Positions 25,251 through 33,739 are shown, numbered from the stretch's first letter. The stretch is DNA of 64,000 nt from Hymenobacter persicinus (GCF_004167665.1 NZ_SEWE01000007.1:1-64000); one strand, 5' to 3'. The notes: generated by a model from the sequence alone, not told the origin. A program made the numbers and translations.

Positions 25251-26627
25251 ATGGCGTCTTACCTTCTCAAGAATGGCCGCGTGGTGACGGCCGACTCCGA
25301 CAGCGTGTGCGACGTGCTCATCGAGGGCGAAACCATCGTCTCCCTGGGCCGGAATCTGGCTGCCGACGGGGCGGAAGTCATCGACTGCACGGGCAAGATT
25401 ATCGTGCCCGGGGGCATCGACCCGCACGTGCACCTGGACATGCCGTTTATGGGCACCTTCAGTTCCGATACTCATGAAACCGGCACCCGCGCCGCCCTGC
25501 ACGGGGGCACTACTACGGTCATCGACTTCGTGCTCCAGAAGCAGGGCCACAGCCTGCGCCAGGCCCTTACCGAATGGCAGGGCCGCGCCACCGGTACCGC
25601 CGTCGGCGACTACTCGTTCCACATGGCCGTGACGGACTTCAACCCCAGCACCAAGGAGGAAATCAAGGACATGGTGGCCGAGGGCATCACCTCGTTCAAG
25701 ACCTTCATGGCCTACAAGGGCGCGCTCATGATTGACGACGCGCAGATGGTGGGCCTCATGCAGGAAGTGCGCAAGCACGGCGGCCTGGTGACGGCCCACG
25801 CCACCAACGGCGACATGATTGACACGCTCATCGCCCAGCACCGCGCCCAGGGCAAAATGACCCCGCTTTACCACTACCTGAGCCAGCCCGAAGTCACGGA
25901 ATCGGAAGCCTCGGGCCGCTTCGCCGACATTGCCAACTACACCGGCGTGAACGCCTACATCGTGCACCTGACCTGCGAAGGTGCCCTGAACCAGGTGCGC
26001 CGGGCCACGGAGCGCAACCAGCGCGTGTTCGTGGAAACCTGCATTCAGTACCTCGTGCTCGACGCCTCGCTCTACCAAGACGAGGCCAACGGGGCCAAGT
26101 ACGTGATGTCGCCGCCGCTGCGGGAGAAAAAGGACCAGGAAACGCTCTGGGCCGGCATCAACCAGGGTTTGGTGCAGGTCGTGGGCACCGACCACTGCCC
26201 GTTTATGTGGGAGCAGAAGCTCATGGGCAAGGACGACTTTTCCAAGATTCCCAACGGCCACCCCGCCATCGAGCACCGCATGGAGCTGCTGTTTTCCGAA
26301 GGCGTAGCCAAAGGCCGCATCAGCCTGCAGAAGTTCGTGGAAGTGACCAGCACCAACGCGGCCAAGATCTTCGGCATGTTTCCCCGCAAAGGCACCATCA
26401 GCATCGGCGCCGACGCGGACCTGGTCATCATCGACCCGACTAAAAAGCACACGATTTCAGCCGCCACTCATCACATGAACGTCGACCACTCGGCTTACGA
26501 AGGCTGGGAGCTGACCGGCAAAATTGACACCGTACTGCTCCGCGGCCAAGTGGCCATCGACGGCGGGCAAGCCAAAGTCGGCCGCGGCTACGGCCAGTTC
26601 ATCAAGCGCGGCAAAACGGCTTTTTAG
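25251..26627 (+). CDS. Dihydropyrimidinase (hydantoinase family)
   Basis: 458 aa from the ATG at 25251. Zinc ligands His59 and His61 lie in DPHVHLDMPFMG, the carbamylated metal-bridging lysine is probably Lys156 (MAYKGALM), and further ligands are in VTAHATNGDMID and VHLTCEGAL; GTDHCPFMW carries the catalytic Asp region. It opens dihydrouracil to N-carbamoyl-beta-alanine (and dihydrothymine to the methyl analogue). Length and motifs match bacterial D-hydantoinase/dihydropyrimidinase rather than allantoinase. It is the second enzyme of the pathway encoded by this cluster. Confidence 0.93.
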   Translation: MASYLLKNGRVVTADSDSVCDVLIEGETIVSLGRNLAADGAEVIDCTGKIIVPGGIDPHVHLDMPFMGTFSSDTHETGTRAALHGGTTTVIDFVLQKQGHSLRQALTEWQGRATGTAVGDYSFHMAVTDFNPSTKEEIKDMVAEGITSFKTFMAYKGALMIDDAQMVGLMQEVRKHGGLVTAHATNGDMIDTLIAQHRAQGKMTPLYHYLSQPEVTESEASGRFADIANYTGVNAYIVHLTCEGALNQVRRATERNQRVFVETCIQYLVLDASLYQDEANGAKYVMSPPLREKKDQETLWAGINQGLVQVVGTDHCPFMWEQKLMGKDDFSKIPNGHPAIEHRMELLFSEGVAKGRISLQKFVEVTSTNAAKIFGMFPRKGTISIGADADLVIIDPTKKHTISAATHHMNVDHSAYEGWELTGKIDTVLLRGQVAIDGGQAKVGRGYGQFIKRGKTAF

Positions 26628-26640
26628 GAACCACTTCTCC

Positions 26641-26783
26641 AGAACGTCATTCCGAGCAGCGCGAGGAACCTCGCGGGCTGACGTTGCAATGCTAACCTTA
26701 GTCCTTCTCTTCTGGAAAGGGATTGGGGTGAGGCCAACGAAGCAGTAGAGATGCTTTGGCTTCGCTCAGCATGACGTTCTAAC
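26641..26783. repeat. Mosaic palindromic repeat between dihydropyrimidinase and ureidopropionase genes
   Basis: The outer ends AGAACGTCATTCCGAGC (26641-26657) and GCTCAGCATGACGTTCT (26764-26780) belong to two variants of the GTCAT family, and the middle (26710-26738) carries TCTGGAAAGGGATTGGGGTG plus AGGCCA, a remnant of the GCCTCACCCC element. It therefore looks like repeats inserted into or recombined with each other. Confidence 0.75.
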
Positions 26784-26831
26784 AACTGACATTCAAACTC
26801 ATTCCCCCCACTCTTTTCCTTTCTCTTACCA

Positions 26832-27698
26832 ATGCCAAGAATGATTAAATCCGGCCTCATCCAGATGAGTTTGCCGATGACCGAAGGTGAAGGCACGATT
26901 GCCGAAATCATGGAAGCCATGGTGCAGAAGCACATTCCGCTCATCGAAGAAGCCGGCCGCCAGGGCGTGCAGATTCTGTGTTTGCAGGAAATCTTCAACA
27001 CGCCCTACTTCTGCCCCGGCCAGGACAAAGCCTGGTACGCTTCGGCCGAATCGGTGCCCGGCCCGACCACGGACCGCATGGCTGAGTACGCCAAGAAGTA
27101 CAACATGGTCATCATCGTGCCCATCTACGAGCGGGAGTCGGCCGGCTTCCTCTACAACACCGCCGCCGTCATCGATGCCGACGGCACCTACCTCGGGAAG
27201 TACCGCAAAAACCACATTCCCCACACCACCGGCTTCTGGGAGAAGTTCTTCTTCCGCCCCGGCAACATGGGCTACCCCGTGTTCCAGACCAAGTACGCTA
27301 AAGTGGGCGTCTACATCTGCTACGACCGGCACTTCCCCGACGGGGCCCGCATTCTGGGCTTGAACGGCGCCGAAATCGTCTACAACCCTTCCGCCACCGT
27401 GGCCGGCCTCTCGCAGTACCTCTGGAAGCTCGAGCAGCCCGCCCACGCGGCCGCCAACGGCTACTTCATGGGCTGCATCAACCGCGTCGGCGAGGAGAAG
27501 CCCTGGAACCTGGGCCGCTTCTACGGCACCTCCTACTTCGTCGACCCGCGCGGGCAGATTATCGCCCAGGCCGACGAGTACAAGGACGAGCTGCTCATTG
27601 CCGAATTCGACCTCGACATGATTGACGAAGTGCGCAACACCTGGCAGTTCTTCCGCGACCGTCGTCCCGAGACCTACGAGAAGCTGGTCGAATTGTAG
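26832..27698 (+). CDS. Beta-ureidopropionase (N-carbamoyl-beta-alanine amidohydrolase)
   Basis: 288 aa, nitrilase superfamily. The catalytic triad is Glu53 (CLQEIFNTPYF), Lys126 (KYRKNHIPH) and Cys163 (YICYDRHFPDG). The motif QEIFNTPYFCP is typical of the beta-ureidopropionase branch. It hydrolyses N-carbamoyl-beta-alanine to beta-alanine, ammonia and CO2. The start at 26832 (MPRMIKSGLIQ) or at the inner ATG 26841 are both possible. Third enzyme of the cluster. Confidence 0.92.
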   Translation: MPRMIKSGLIQMSLPMTEGEGTIAEIMEAMVQKHIPLIEEAGRQGVQILCLQEIFNTPYFCPGQDKAWYASAESVPGPTTDRMAEYAKKYNMVIIVPIYERESAGFLYNTAAVIDADGTYLGKYRKNHIPHTTGFWEKFFFRPGNMGYPVFQTKYAKVGVYICYDRHFPDGARILGLNGAEIVYNPSATVAGLSQYLWKLEQPAHAAANGYFMGCINRVGEEKPWNLGRFYGTSYFVDPRGQIIAQADEYKDELLIAEFDLDMIDEVRNTWQFFRDRRPETYEKLVEL

Positions 27699-27707
27699 GA
27701 CTCCATA

Positions 27708-27831
27708 AAACCAGAACGTCATTCCGAGCTTGTCGAGGAATCTCGCGTGGCGTCGTTGAATTACTAATCTGACGTCAGCACGCGAGATTCCTCAGCTCCG
27801 CTTTGCTGCGCTCGGAATGACGTTCTGGTTT
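27708..27831. repeat. Palindromic repeat element (GTCATTCCGAGC type) between ureidopropionase and preT
   Basis: AAACCAGAACGTCATTCCGA at the left and its reverse complement at 27812-27831 on the right; inner arms GAGGAATCTCGCGTG and CACGCGAGATTCCTC also pair. It begins 10 bp after the stop of the upstream gene. It fills nearly the whole gap. Confidence 0.87.
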
Positions 27832-27864
27832 ATTTTTTCTTTCCACCTCTGCAATTCCCGCCGC

Positions 27865-29193
27865 ATGGCCGAATACTCTACTCCTACTTCCGAGCAGGAA
27901 TTTCACGCGAACTTTGCCCAGCTCAAGCCCCGGATGAACGCCTCCGAGGCGCTGTTCGAAAGCTCGCGCTGCCTGTTCTGCTTCGACGCCCCCTGCATCC
28001 AGGCTTGCCCCTCGGGCATCGACATTCCCCAGTTCATTCGTCAGATCAACTCCGGCAACGACACTGGCGCCGCCCGCACTATCTACGAGGCCAACTACTT
28101 CGGCAACGCCTGCGGCAAGGTTTGCCCCACGGAAGTGCTCTGCGAGGGCGCCTGCGTGTACAACCTCCAGGACGTGAAGCCCATCGAAATCGGGCGCCTG
28201 CAAAGCTTTGCCACCCGCAAGGCCATTGAGGAAGAAAAGCCGCTGATGCAGGCCGGCATTCCCAACGGCCGTAAGGTCGCCATCGTCGGCGCGGGTCCGG
28301 CCGGCATTTCGGCGGCCTGCGAACTGCGCGCCCTCGGCTACGAGGTCGACGTATTCGAGGCCAAAGACCAGCCCTCGGGCCTGACCGTGTACGGCGTGGC
28401 CCCCTACAAAATCACCAACGAGGAAGTCCTGGCCGAAATGGCCTACCTGCAAAAGCAGTTTGGCTACTCGGTGCAGTACAACTCGCCCATCACCTCCCAG
28501 GCCGATTTGCAGGCCCTGGAAGAAGGCTACGACGCTATTTTCCTGGGCATCGGCCTGGGCCGCACCAACGCTTTGCTGCTGCCCGGCGAGGAGCGCGAAA
28601 ACTGCGTGGGCGCCGTCGAGTTTATCGAGCAGCTGCGCATGAACCACCACGCTACCACCGTGGGCCGCAAGGTCATCGTGCTCGGCGGCGGCAACACGGC
28701 CATGGACGCCGCCTCCGAGTCGTCTCGCCTAGGTGCTGATTCCGTCATTCTGGCTTACCGCCGCGGCAAAGAGGACATGGGCGCCTACGAGTTCGAGTAC
28801 GACCTGGCCAAAGGCGTGGGCGTGAAAGGCCTGTTCAACGTGGCTCCGGTCGAAATCGTGGGCAACGGCAAGGTGGAGGGCGTCAAGTTCATCCGCACCG
28901 CCCTGCACGAGGGCCAGGTGCAGACCGTACCCGGCTCCGAGTTCGTCGAGCCCTGCGACATGGTGATTAAAGCCACCGGCCAAGCCAAGCAGACCCACTT
29001 CCTGAGCTTGATTGGCGGCCTGAAAACCGACGGCAAGGGCCGCATTGTGGCCGATGAGCGCACGGGGCAGACCACCAACCCGCAGTACTTCACTTCCGGC
29101 GACGCCCGCAACGGCGGCGCGGAAGTCGTCAACGCCGCCGCCGAAGCCAAAGCTGCCGCCCGCGGCATCCACGAATACCTTTCCCGCAAGTAA
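27865..29193 (+). CDS. preT: NAD-dependent dihydropyrimidine dehydrogenase subunit PreT
   Basis: 442 aa from the ATG at 27865; an in-frame start at 27817 lies inside the palindromic repeat. The N-terminal Fe-S domain carries CLFCFDAPCIQACP and GNACGKVCPTEVLCEGACVY, binding two [4Fe-4S] clusters, followed by FAD-binding VAIVGAGPAGISAACELR and NAD(P)-binding VIVLGGGNTAMDAA. It is the electron-input subunit, homologous to the N-terminal half of mammalian dihydropyrimidine dehydrogenase, and with PreA reduces uracil and thymine with NADH. Only 3 nt separate it from preA. Confidence 0.93.
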   Translation: MAEYSTPTSEQEFHANFAQLKPRMNASEALFESSRCLFCFDAPCIQACPSGIDIPQFIRQINSGNDTGAARTIYEANYFGNACGKVCPTEVLCEGACVYNLQDVKPIEIGRLQSFATRKAIEEEKPLMQAGIPNGRKVAIVGAGPAGISAACELRALGYEVDVFEAKDQPSGLTVYGVAPYKITNEEVLAEMAYLQKQFGYSVQYNSPITSQADLQALEEGYDAIFLGIGLGRTNALLLPGEERENCVGAVEFIEQLRMNHHATTVGRKVIVLGGGNTAMDAASESSRLGADSVILAYRRGKEDMGAYEFEYDLAKGVGVKGLFNVAPVEIVGNGKVEGVKFIRTALHEGQVQTVPGSEFVEPCDMVIKATGQAKQTHFLSLIGGLKTDGKGRIVADERTGQTTNPQYFTSGDARNGGAEVVNAAAEAKAAARGIHEYLSRK

Positions 29194-29196
29194 GCC

Positions 29197-30588
29197 ATGC
29201 CCGATCTGTCCATAAATTTTGCCGGCATCAAGTCCCCGAACCCCTTCTGGCTGGCGTCGGCGCCGCCGACCAACTCCGGCTACCAGGTGATGAAAGCCTT
29301 CGACGCCGGCTGGGGCGGTGCGGTGTGGAAAACCCTGGGCGTGCCCGTCGTGAACGTGTCGAGCCGCTACGGCAGCGTCAACTACCGCGACAAGCGCATG
29401 ATGGGCTTCAACAACATCGAGCTGATTTCGGACCGCCCCCTCTCCGACAACCTGCGCGAAATCGAGGAAGTCAAGAAGCGCTTCCCGAATCACGCCGTCA
29501 TTGCCTCCCTGATGGTGCAGAGCCGGCAGGAGTGGCACGACATCGTGCGCCAGAGCCAAGAAGCCGGCGCCGACGGCATCGAGCTGAACTTCGGCTGCCC
29601 CCACGGTATGTGCGAGCGGGGCATGGGCTCGGCCGTGGGCCAGGAGCCCGAGGTGCTCCAGACCATCGTGGAGTGGGTGATGGAAGTGGCCAAAATCCCG
29701 GTTATCGTCAAGCTCACGCCCAACATCTCCGACATCACCGAGCCCGCCATGGCCGCCCGCCGCGGCGGGGCCGACGCCATTTCGCTGATCAACACCATCC
29801 AGAGCATCGTCGGCGTCGACCTCGACCTGTTCGCCCCCTACCCCATCGTCGACGGTAAGGGCTCCAACGGCGGCTACTGCGGCCCGGCCGTGAAGCCCAT
29901 TGCCCTGAACATGCTCAAGAACTGCGCCCAGCACCCCGACGTGCGCCTGCCCATCTCCGGCATCGGCGGCATCGAAACCTGGCGCGACGCGGTGGAGCAC
30001 ATCCTGCTCGGGGCCTCCTCGGTGCAGGTCTGCACCGCCGCCATGCACTACGGCTTCGGCATCATCCGCGAAATGACCAGCGGCCTGGAGCAGTACATGG
30101 TCGATAAGGGCTTCAACACCATCTACGACTTCGTCGGCAAGGCCCTGCCCAACGTGCTGCACTGGGAAGACCTGAATATGAAGTACAAGGTGACGGCCAA
30201 CATCCACGAGGAGAAGTGCATCGGCTGCCAGCTCTGCTACACCGCCTGCGAAGACGGCGCCCACCAGGCCATCAAGCTCAACGCCGGCACCCGCGTCCCC
30301 GAAATCATCGAGGCCAACTGCGTGGGCTGCAACCTCTGCTCCCTGGTCTGCCCCGTCGAGGACTGCATCACCATGGACCGTAAGGACGACGGCACGGCCC
30401 ACGTAACCTGGAAGGAGCGCACCGAGGCCAACGACATCCCCACCGAGTTCAACGATGAAAAAGCCGGCGGCCGCCACCACTGGGTCCCCGAGCCCGCTGC
30501 CGCCCTGGGCAAGGAGAAGCACAAAACCCTGCCCGGCAAAGCCCGCCAGTTCGAGAAGGTAACCGTGACGCAGGAAGTAACCGAGTAA
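29197..30588 (+). CDS. preA: NAD-dependent dihydropyrimidine dehydrogenase subunit PreA
   Basis: 463 aa. The FMN-binding TIM barrel (about residues 1-320) contains NPFWLASAPPTNSGYQ and the catalytic Cys region NFGCPHGMCERGMG, which in this family protonates the pyrimidine C5. The C-terminal ferredoxin domain has CIGCQLCYTACEDGAHQ and CVGCNLCSLVCPVEDC for two [4Fe-4S] clusters. A Lys/Glu-rich tail follows. It performs the first step of reductive pyrimidine degradation. preT-preA are tightly coupled and end at a terminator. Confidence 0.95.
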   Translation: MPDLSINFAGIKSPNPFWLASAPPTNSGYQVMKAFDAGWGGAVWKTLGVPVVNVSSRYGSVNYRDKRMMGFNNIELISDRPLSDNLREIEEVKKRFPNHAVIASLMVQSRQEWHDIVRQSQEAGADGIELNFGCPHGMCERGMGSAVGQEPEVLQTIVEWVMEVAKIPVIVKLTPNISDITEPAMAARRGGADAISLINTIQSIVGVDLDLFAPYPIVDGKGSNGGYCGPAVKPIALNMLKNCAQHPDVRLPISGIGGIETWRDAVEHILLGASSVQVCTAAMHYGFGIIREMTSGLEQYMVDKGFNTIYDFVGKALPNVLHWEDLNMKYKVTANIHEEKCIGCQLCYTACEDGAHQAIKLNAGTRVPEIIEANCVGCNLCSLVCPVEDCITMDRKDDGTAHVTWKERTEANDIPTEFNDEKAGGRHHWVPEPAAALGKEKHKTLPGKARQFEKVTVTQEVTE

Positions 30589-30616
30589 AGCCCTGAATCC
30601 CGACTACACTTAAGGC

Positions 30617-30654
30617 AACGGCCCCCGAATCCACGTTGGAATCGGGGGCCGTTT
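30617..30654 (+). terminator. Terminator after preA
   Basis: AACGGCCCCCGAATCCA pairs with TGGAATCGGGGGCCGTTT with one mismatch and a CGT loop, followed by a short T run. Confidence 0.8.
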
Positions 30655-30677
30655 GGCGTACACATTTTATTCAATAA

Positions 30678-30711
30678 TTGAATTACATTCTTTTCCTGCT
30701 CCCTACCTTTG
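30678..30711 (+). promoter_or_regulatory. Strong Bacteroidota promoter of a small transcription unit
   Basis: A TTG at 30678-30680 lies 23 nt upstream of a perfect -7 element TACCTTTG (30704-30711), with AT-rich sequence upstream. This is the best -33/-7 pair I see in the window. It points at the structured leader and mini-ORF. Confidence 0.75.
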
Positions 30712-30717
30712 ACGCAA

Positions 30718-30829
30718 GCGTACGGTAACCACCCCGCCAACACGGTAGCCTGTAAAAGGCGAAACCCCGGCTGTTGGCGCAGTCGGGGTTTCAAGAAGCG
30801 GGTGCAGTGACACCCAATCTTCTTTCTCG
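30718..30829 (+). ncRNA. Structured leader RNA with pseudoknot potential
   Basis: CGCCAACA (30735-30742) can pair with TGTTGGCG (30772-30779), and GAAACCCCG (30761-30769) can pair with CGGGGTTTC (30784-30792). The two stems interlock, so they form either a pseudoknot or two alternative folds. A small GCC/GGC hairpin (30748-30760) lies in the first loop and GGGTG-CAGTGA-CACCC (30800-30815) follows. The linker across the 8-bp stem is only 4 nt, which favours alternative folds or a shortened stem. It looks like a cis-regulatory leader or a small RNA. I match it to no known riboswitch class. Confidence 0.5.
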
Positions 30830-30961
30830 ATGAAAAAGGTGCGTACGAAGGCGAAGCAAACCGGCAAGGCTGGTTGGTTTCGCATCTCCCTAGAGCTAGT
30901 TAAGGCGGCACTAGGGGGAGCAGTTCGAGCTGTGGTAAGCCACTGGCTCGGGCATCCGTAG
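30830..30961 (+). CDS. Putative 43-residue basic small protein
   Basis: ATG at 30830, stop TAG at 30959. The peptide starts MKKVRTKAKQTGKAGWFRI, has a cationic N-terminal third and then a hydrophobic/amphipathic stretch (LVKAALGGAVRAVVSHWLG). It has no signal peptidase site that I would trust. It is preceded by a strong promoter and structured leader, and followed within 6 nt by a terminator hairpin, so the whole is one compact unit. It could be a membrane-active small protein, a leader peptide, or a spurious ORF on a small RNA. Homology is unknown to me. Confidence 0.45.
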   Translation: MKKVRTKAKQTGKAGWFRISLELVKAALGGAVRAVVSHWLGHP

Positions 30962-30966
30962 GATGG

Positions 30967-31003
30967 CGGCGGTCAGGGTTTCGGCTCCGGCCGCCGTTTG
31001 TTC
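30967..31003 (+). terminator. Terminator of the small transcription unit
   Basis: CGGCGG (30967-30972) pairs with CCGCCG (30991-30996), followed by TTTGTTCTTT. The stem is only 6 bp of pure GC. From here to 31172 I see nothing else. Confidence 0.6.
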
Positions 31004-31172
31004 TTTGGGAGCGTAGCAAATATACGAGATTGGGATAATTTGTTGCGCATGCCCGCGCTTAACGTAAAGTAGCTAGGCACCTTTTTACCCCATTCTTACA
31101 ATGCTTTCCCCTTACTCTACTCAAAGGTTAGCCGCTCTGCTCGCAGCATTTCCTGACTTTCAGTAGTTCTTG

Positions 31173-31532
31173 ATGGCAATGGGCGGGTATTTTAATATTG
31201 AGCTAACCTCTCCTTTCGGTCTACATTTCATCGTTTCCTCTGAAAACGACGAACTGACCGTTTATTTCGATGAGCATCATCGCCACTTTACCAGCTTAGA
31301 TGGGGAGGGTAATACGGGAGGTTATCCAATGGACGATGCGGAAGAGGCTATTGACTATATCCAAAAGCTAATTTCCGGCATATCGGCCTTAGCCGTTTGG
31401 ACCAAAGACGGCAAATTTCCCATGTCTTCAACTTATCAAGTTCAGGATGGGCCGTGGCCCGCTAAATCAAACTGGTTTACTTTCTGGCTCTGGCAGCGCT
31501 GGATACGCAAACGGAAGTTGGAAATAAAGTAG
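31173..31532 (+). CDS. Low-GC orphan protein, possibly immunity-like
   Basis: 119 aa from the ATG at 31173 (an inner ATG at 31179 is also possible). Base composition is clearly lower in GC than the flanking genes. The fold appears mixed: beta strands (YFNIELTSPFGLHFIVSSEN), FDEHHRHF, then a helix EEAIDYIQKLISG, then strands. The size and layout are like small immunity or Rhs-linked orphans, but no toxin gene is adjacent and I cannot name a family. It is probably recently acquired. Confidence 0.55.
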   Translation: MAMGGYFNIELTSPFGLHFIVSSENDELTVYFDEHHRHFTSLDGEGNTGGYPMDDAEEAIDYIQKLISGISALAVWTKDGKFPMSSTYQVQDGPWPAKSNWFTFWLWQRWIRKRKLEIK

Positions 31533-31655
31533 TGGGCGACCTAAGCGCATAACCTTTCACAAAACCACTTCCTGCCCACCTGGCAGAGAATCCCAACCCG
31601 AATTTTCCCGTAGAAGTCAGTCCGTCGCGAAAACCGGAACTGAAACATTGCAAAA

Positions 31656-31707
31656 TGACAATCTGTCACGGAAAAGCGGCTAAAACCGGTCTGGTACGCG
31701 TCTTGTA
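31656..31707 (+). promoter_or_regulatory. Sigma-54-like promoter with upstream palindrome before dnaK
   Basis: TGGTACGCGTCTTGTA (31692-31707) matches the sigma-54 pattern TGGCACG-N4-TTGC(A/T) except at the last conserved C and one other base, with the GG-N10-G spacing kept. Thirty bp upstream, TGACA-ATC-TGTCA (31656-31668) is a perfect inverted repeat that could bind an activator. The dnaK ATG is 73 nt downstream. No TAnnTTTG element is found in this gap. Confidence 0.5.
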
Positions 31708-31779
31708 ATCAGTCCGGCGCGAGTGATTCGCATCGTTTGAACTGACATCTCACACATTCTATAAACACCAACCATCCAC

Positions 31780-33720
31780 ATGGGAAAGATAATCGGTATT
31801 GACCTCGGCACCACCAACTCGTGCGTCGCCGTCATGGAAGGCAATGAGCCGGTGGTGATTCCAAACAGCGAAGGCCGCCGCACGACTCCCTCGATTGTGG
31901 CGTTCCTCGACAATGGCAAAGGCGAGCGGAAAGTCGGTGACCCTGCGAAGCGTCAGGCCATTACCAATCCGCAGAACACGATTCAGTCGATTAAGCGCTT
32001 CATGGGCCGCGGCTTCGGTGAAGTAACCGAGGAAGCCAAGCACGTCTCCTACAAGCTGGTGAGCGGCTCCAACAACACGGTAGCCGTGCAGATCGGTGAC
32101 CGGCAGTACACGCCCCAGGAAATTTCGGCCATGGTGCTCCAGAAGATGAAGCAGACCGCGGAAGACTATCTGGGTCAGTCGGTGACGGAAGCCGTTATTA
32201 CGGTGCCCGCCTACTTCAACGACGCCCAGCGCCAGGCCACCAAGGAAGCCGGCGCCATTGCCGGCCTCGACGTGAAGCGCATCATCAACGAGCCCACCGC
32301 AGCTGCCCTGGCCTACGGCCTCGACAAGAAGCACAAGGACCAGAAGATTGCCGTCTATGACCTCGGCGGCGGTACCTTCGACATCTCCATCCTGGAGCTG
32401 GGCGACGGCGTGTTTGAAGTACTGAGCACCAACGGTGACACCCACCTCGGCGGCGACGACTTCGACCAGGTCATCATCAACTTCCTGGCCGACCAGTTCA
32501 AGAGCGAGAACGAAGGCCTCGACCTGCGCCAGGACCCCATGGCCCTGCAGCGTCTGAAAGAAGCCGCCGAAAAGGCCAAAGTGGAGCTGTCCAGCTCGAC
32601 CGAAACCGAAATCAACCTGCCTTACATCACCGCTACGGCTTCGGGCCCCAAGCACTTGGTGGTGAAGCTGAGCCGCGCCAAGTTTGAGCAGCTCGCTGAT
32701 GCCTTGGTTCGTCGTTCGATGGACCCCTGCAAAAAAGCCCTGCAGGACGCCGGCCTGAGCACTTCCGACATCGACGAAGTGATTCTGGTAGGTGGCTCGA
32801 CCCGGATTCCCCGCATCCAGGAGGAAGTGGAGAAGTTCTTCGGCAAGAAGCCTTCGAAAGGTGTGAACCCCGACGAAGTGGTAGCCATCGGCGCCGCTAT
32901 TCAGGGTGGCGTACTGACCGGCGAAGTGAAGGATGTGCTCCTGCTCGACGTGACCCCGCTGAGCCTGGGCATCGAGACTATGGGCGGCGTGATGACCAAG
33001 CTCATTGAAGCCAACACCACGATTCCGACCAAGAAATCGGAGACCTTCTCCACGGCTTCGGACTCCCAGCCCTCGGTTGAGATTCACGTGCTGCAGGGGG
33101 AGCGTCCGTTGGCTTCGCAGAACCGCACCATCGGCCGCTTCCACCTCGACTCGATTCCGCCAGCACCCCGCGGCGTTCCGCAAATCGAAGTAACCTTCGA
33201 CATCGACGCCAACGGTATCCTGCACGTTTCGGCCAAGGACAAGGGCACCGGCAAGGAGCAGAAAATCCGCATCGAAGCCTCCTCGGGCCTGACCGACGCT
33301 GACATTGAGCGCATGCGCAACGAAGCCGCCGCCAACGCCGAAGCCGACAAGGCCGAGACCGAGCGCATTGGCAAAGTAAACGCCGCCGACTCGATGATCT
33401 TCCAGACCGAGAAGCAGCTCAAGGAGTACGGCGACAAGCTGAGCGCTGGCAACAAGACGGCCGTGGAAAATGCCCTGGCCGACCTCAAGAAGGCCCACGA
33501 GAGCAAGGATATCAGCCAGATTGACACCGCCATGGCGGCCATCAACTCGGCCTGGGAAGCGGCCTCGACCGAAATGTACAACGCCACGCAGGGCGGCGAA
33601 GGGCAGCCTCAGGGTTACCCCGGCGGCGACGCCGGCCAGGCCCAGGGTGGCAACGGCCAGGCCGCCGGCCACGACAACGTGACCGACGTGGACTACGAAG
33701 AAGTAGACGGCCAGAAGTAA
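31780..33720 (+). CDS. dnaK: Chaperone DnaK (Hsp70)
   Basis: 646 aa. The ATPase domain begins [20 protein letters not shown], includes the phosphate loop [16 protein letters not shown] and the adenosine motif [16 protein letters not shown]. The interdomain linker is [13 protein letters not shown], followed by the substrate-binding domain and lid. The tail is Gly/Gln-rich and ends in DYEEVDGQK, close to the usual EEVDDKK-type ending. It folds and protects proteins with DnaJ and GrpE, whose genes are not adjacent. Regulation may be by sigma-54, see the upstream region. Confidence 0.98.
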   Translation: MGKIIGIDLGTTNSCVAVMEGNEPVVIPNSEGRRTTPSIVAFLDNGKGERKVGDPAKRQAITNPQNTIQSIKRFMGRGFGEVTEEAKHVSYKLVSGSNNTVAVQIGDRQYTPQEISAMVLQKMKQTAEDYLGQSVTEAVITVPAYFNDAQRQATKEAGAIAGLDVKRIINEPTAAALAYGLDKKHKDQKIAVYDLGGGTFDISILELGDGVFEVLSTNGDTHLGGDDFDQVIINFLADQFKSENEGLDLRQDPMALQRLKEAAEKAKVELSSSTETEINLPYITATASGPKHLVVKLSRAKFEQLADALVRRSMDPCKKALQDAGLSTSDIDEVILVGGSTRIPRIQEEVEKFFGKKPSKGVNPDEVVAIGAAIQGGVLTGEVKDVLLLDVTPLSLGIETMGGVMTKLIEANTTIPTKKSETFSTASDSQPSVEIHVLQGERPLASQNRTIGRFHLDSIPPAPRGVPQIEVTFDIDANGILHVSAKDKGTGKEQKIRIEASSGLTDADIERMRNEAAANAEADKAETERIGKVNAADSMIFQTEKQLKEYGDKLSAGNKTAVENALADLKKAHESKDISQIDTAMAAINSAWEAASTEMYNATQGGEGQPQGYPGGDAGQAQGGNGQAAGHDNVTDVDYEEVDGQK

Positions 33721-33739
33721 TTCTCTAGCTTGTCCAATG

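Noticed and set aside
28729..30522. 597-codon open frame antisense to preA/preT
   Set aside because: High GC with third-position bias gives long shadow frames. The translation is His/Gly/Val-rich without domains, and the sense strand encodes PreA with all its motifs.
30718..30829. Known riboswitch classes (TPP, cobalamin, SAM, preQ1) in the leader
   Set aside because: I could not find the conserved core words of any of these; only the pairing pattern is supported.
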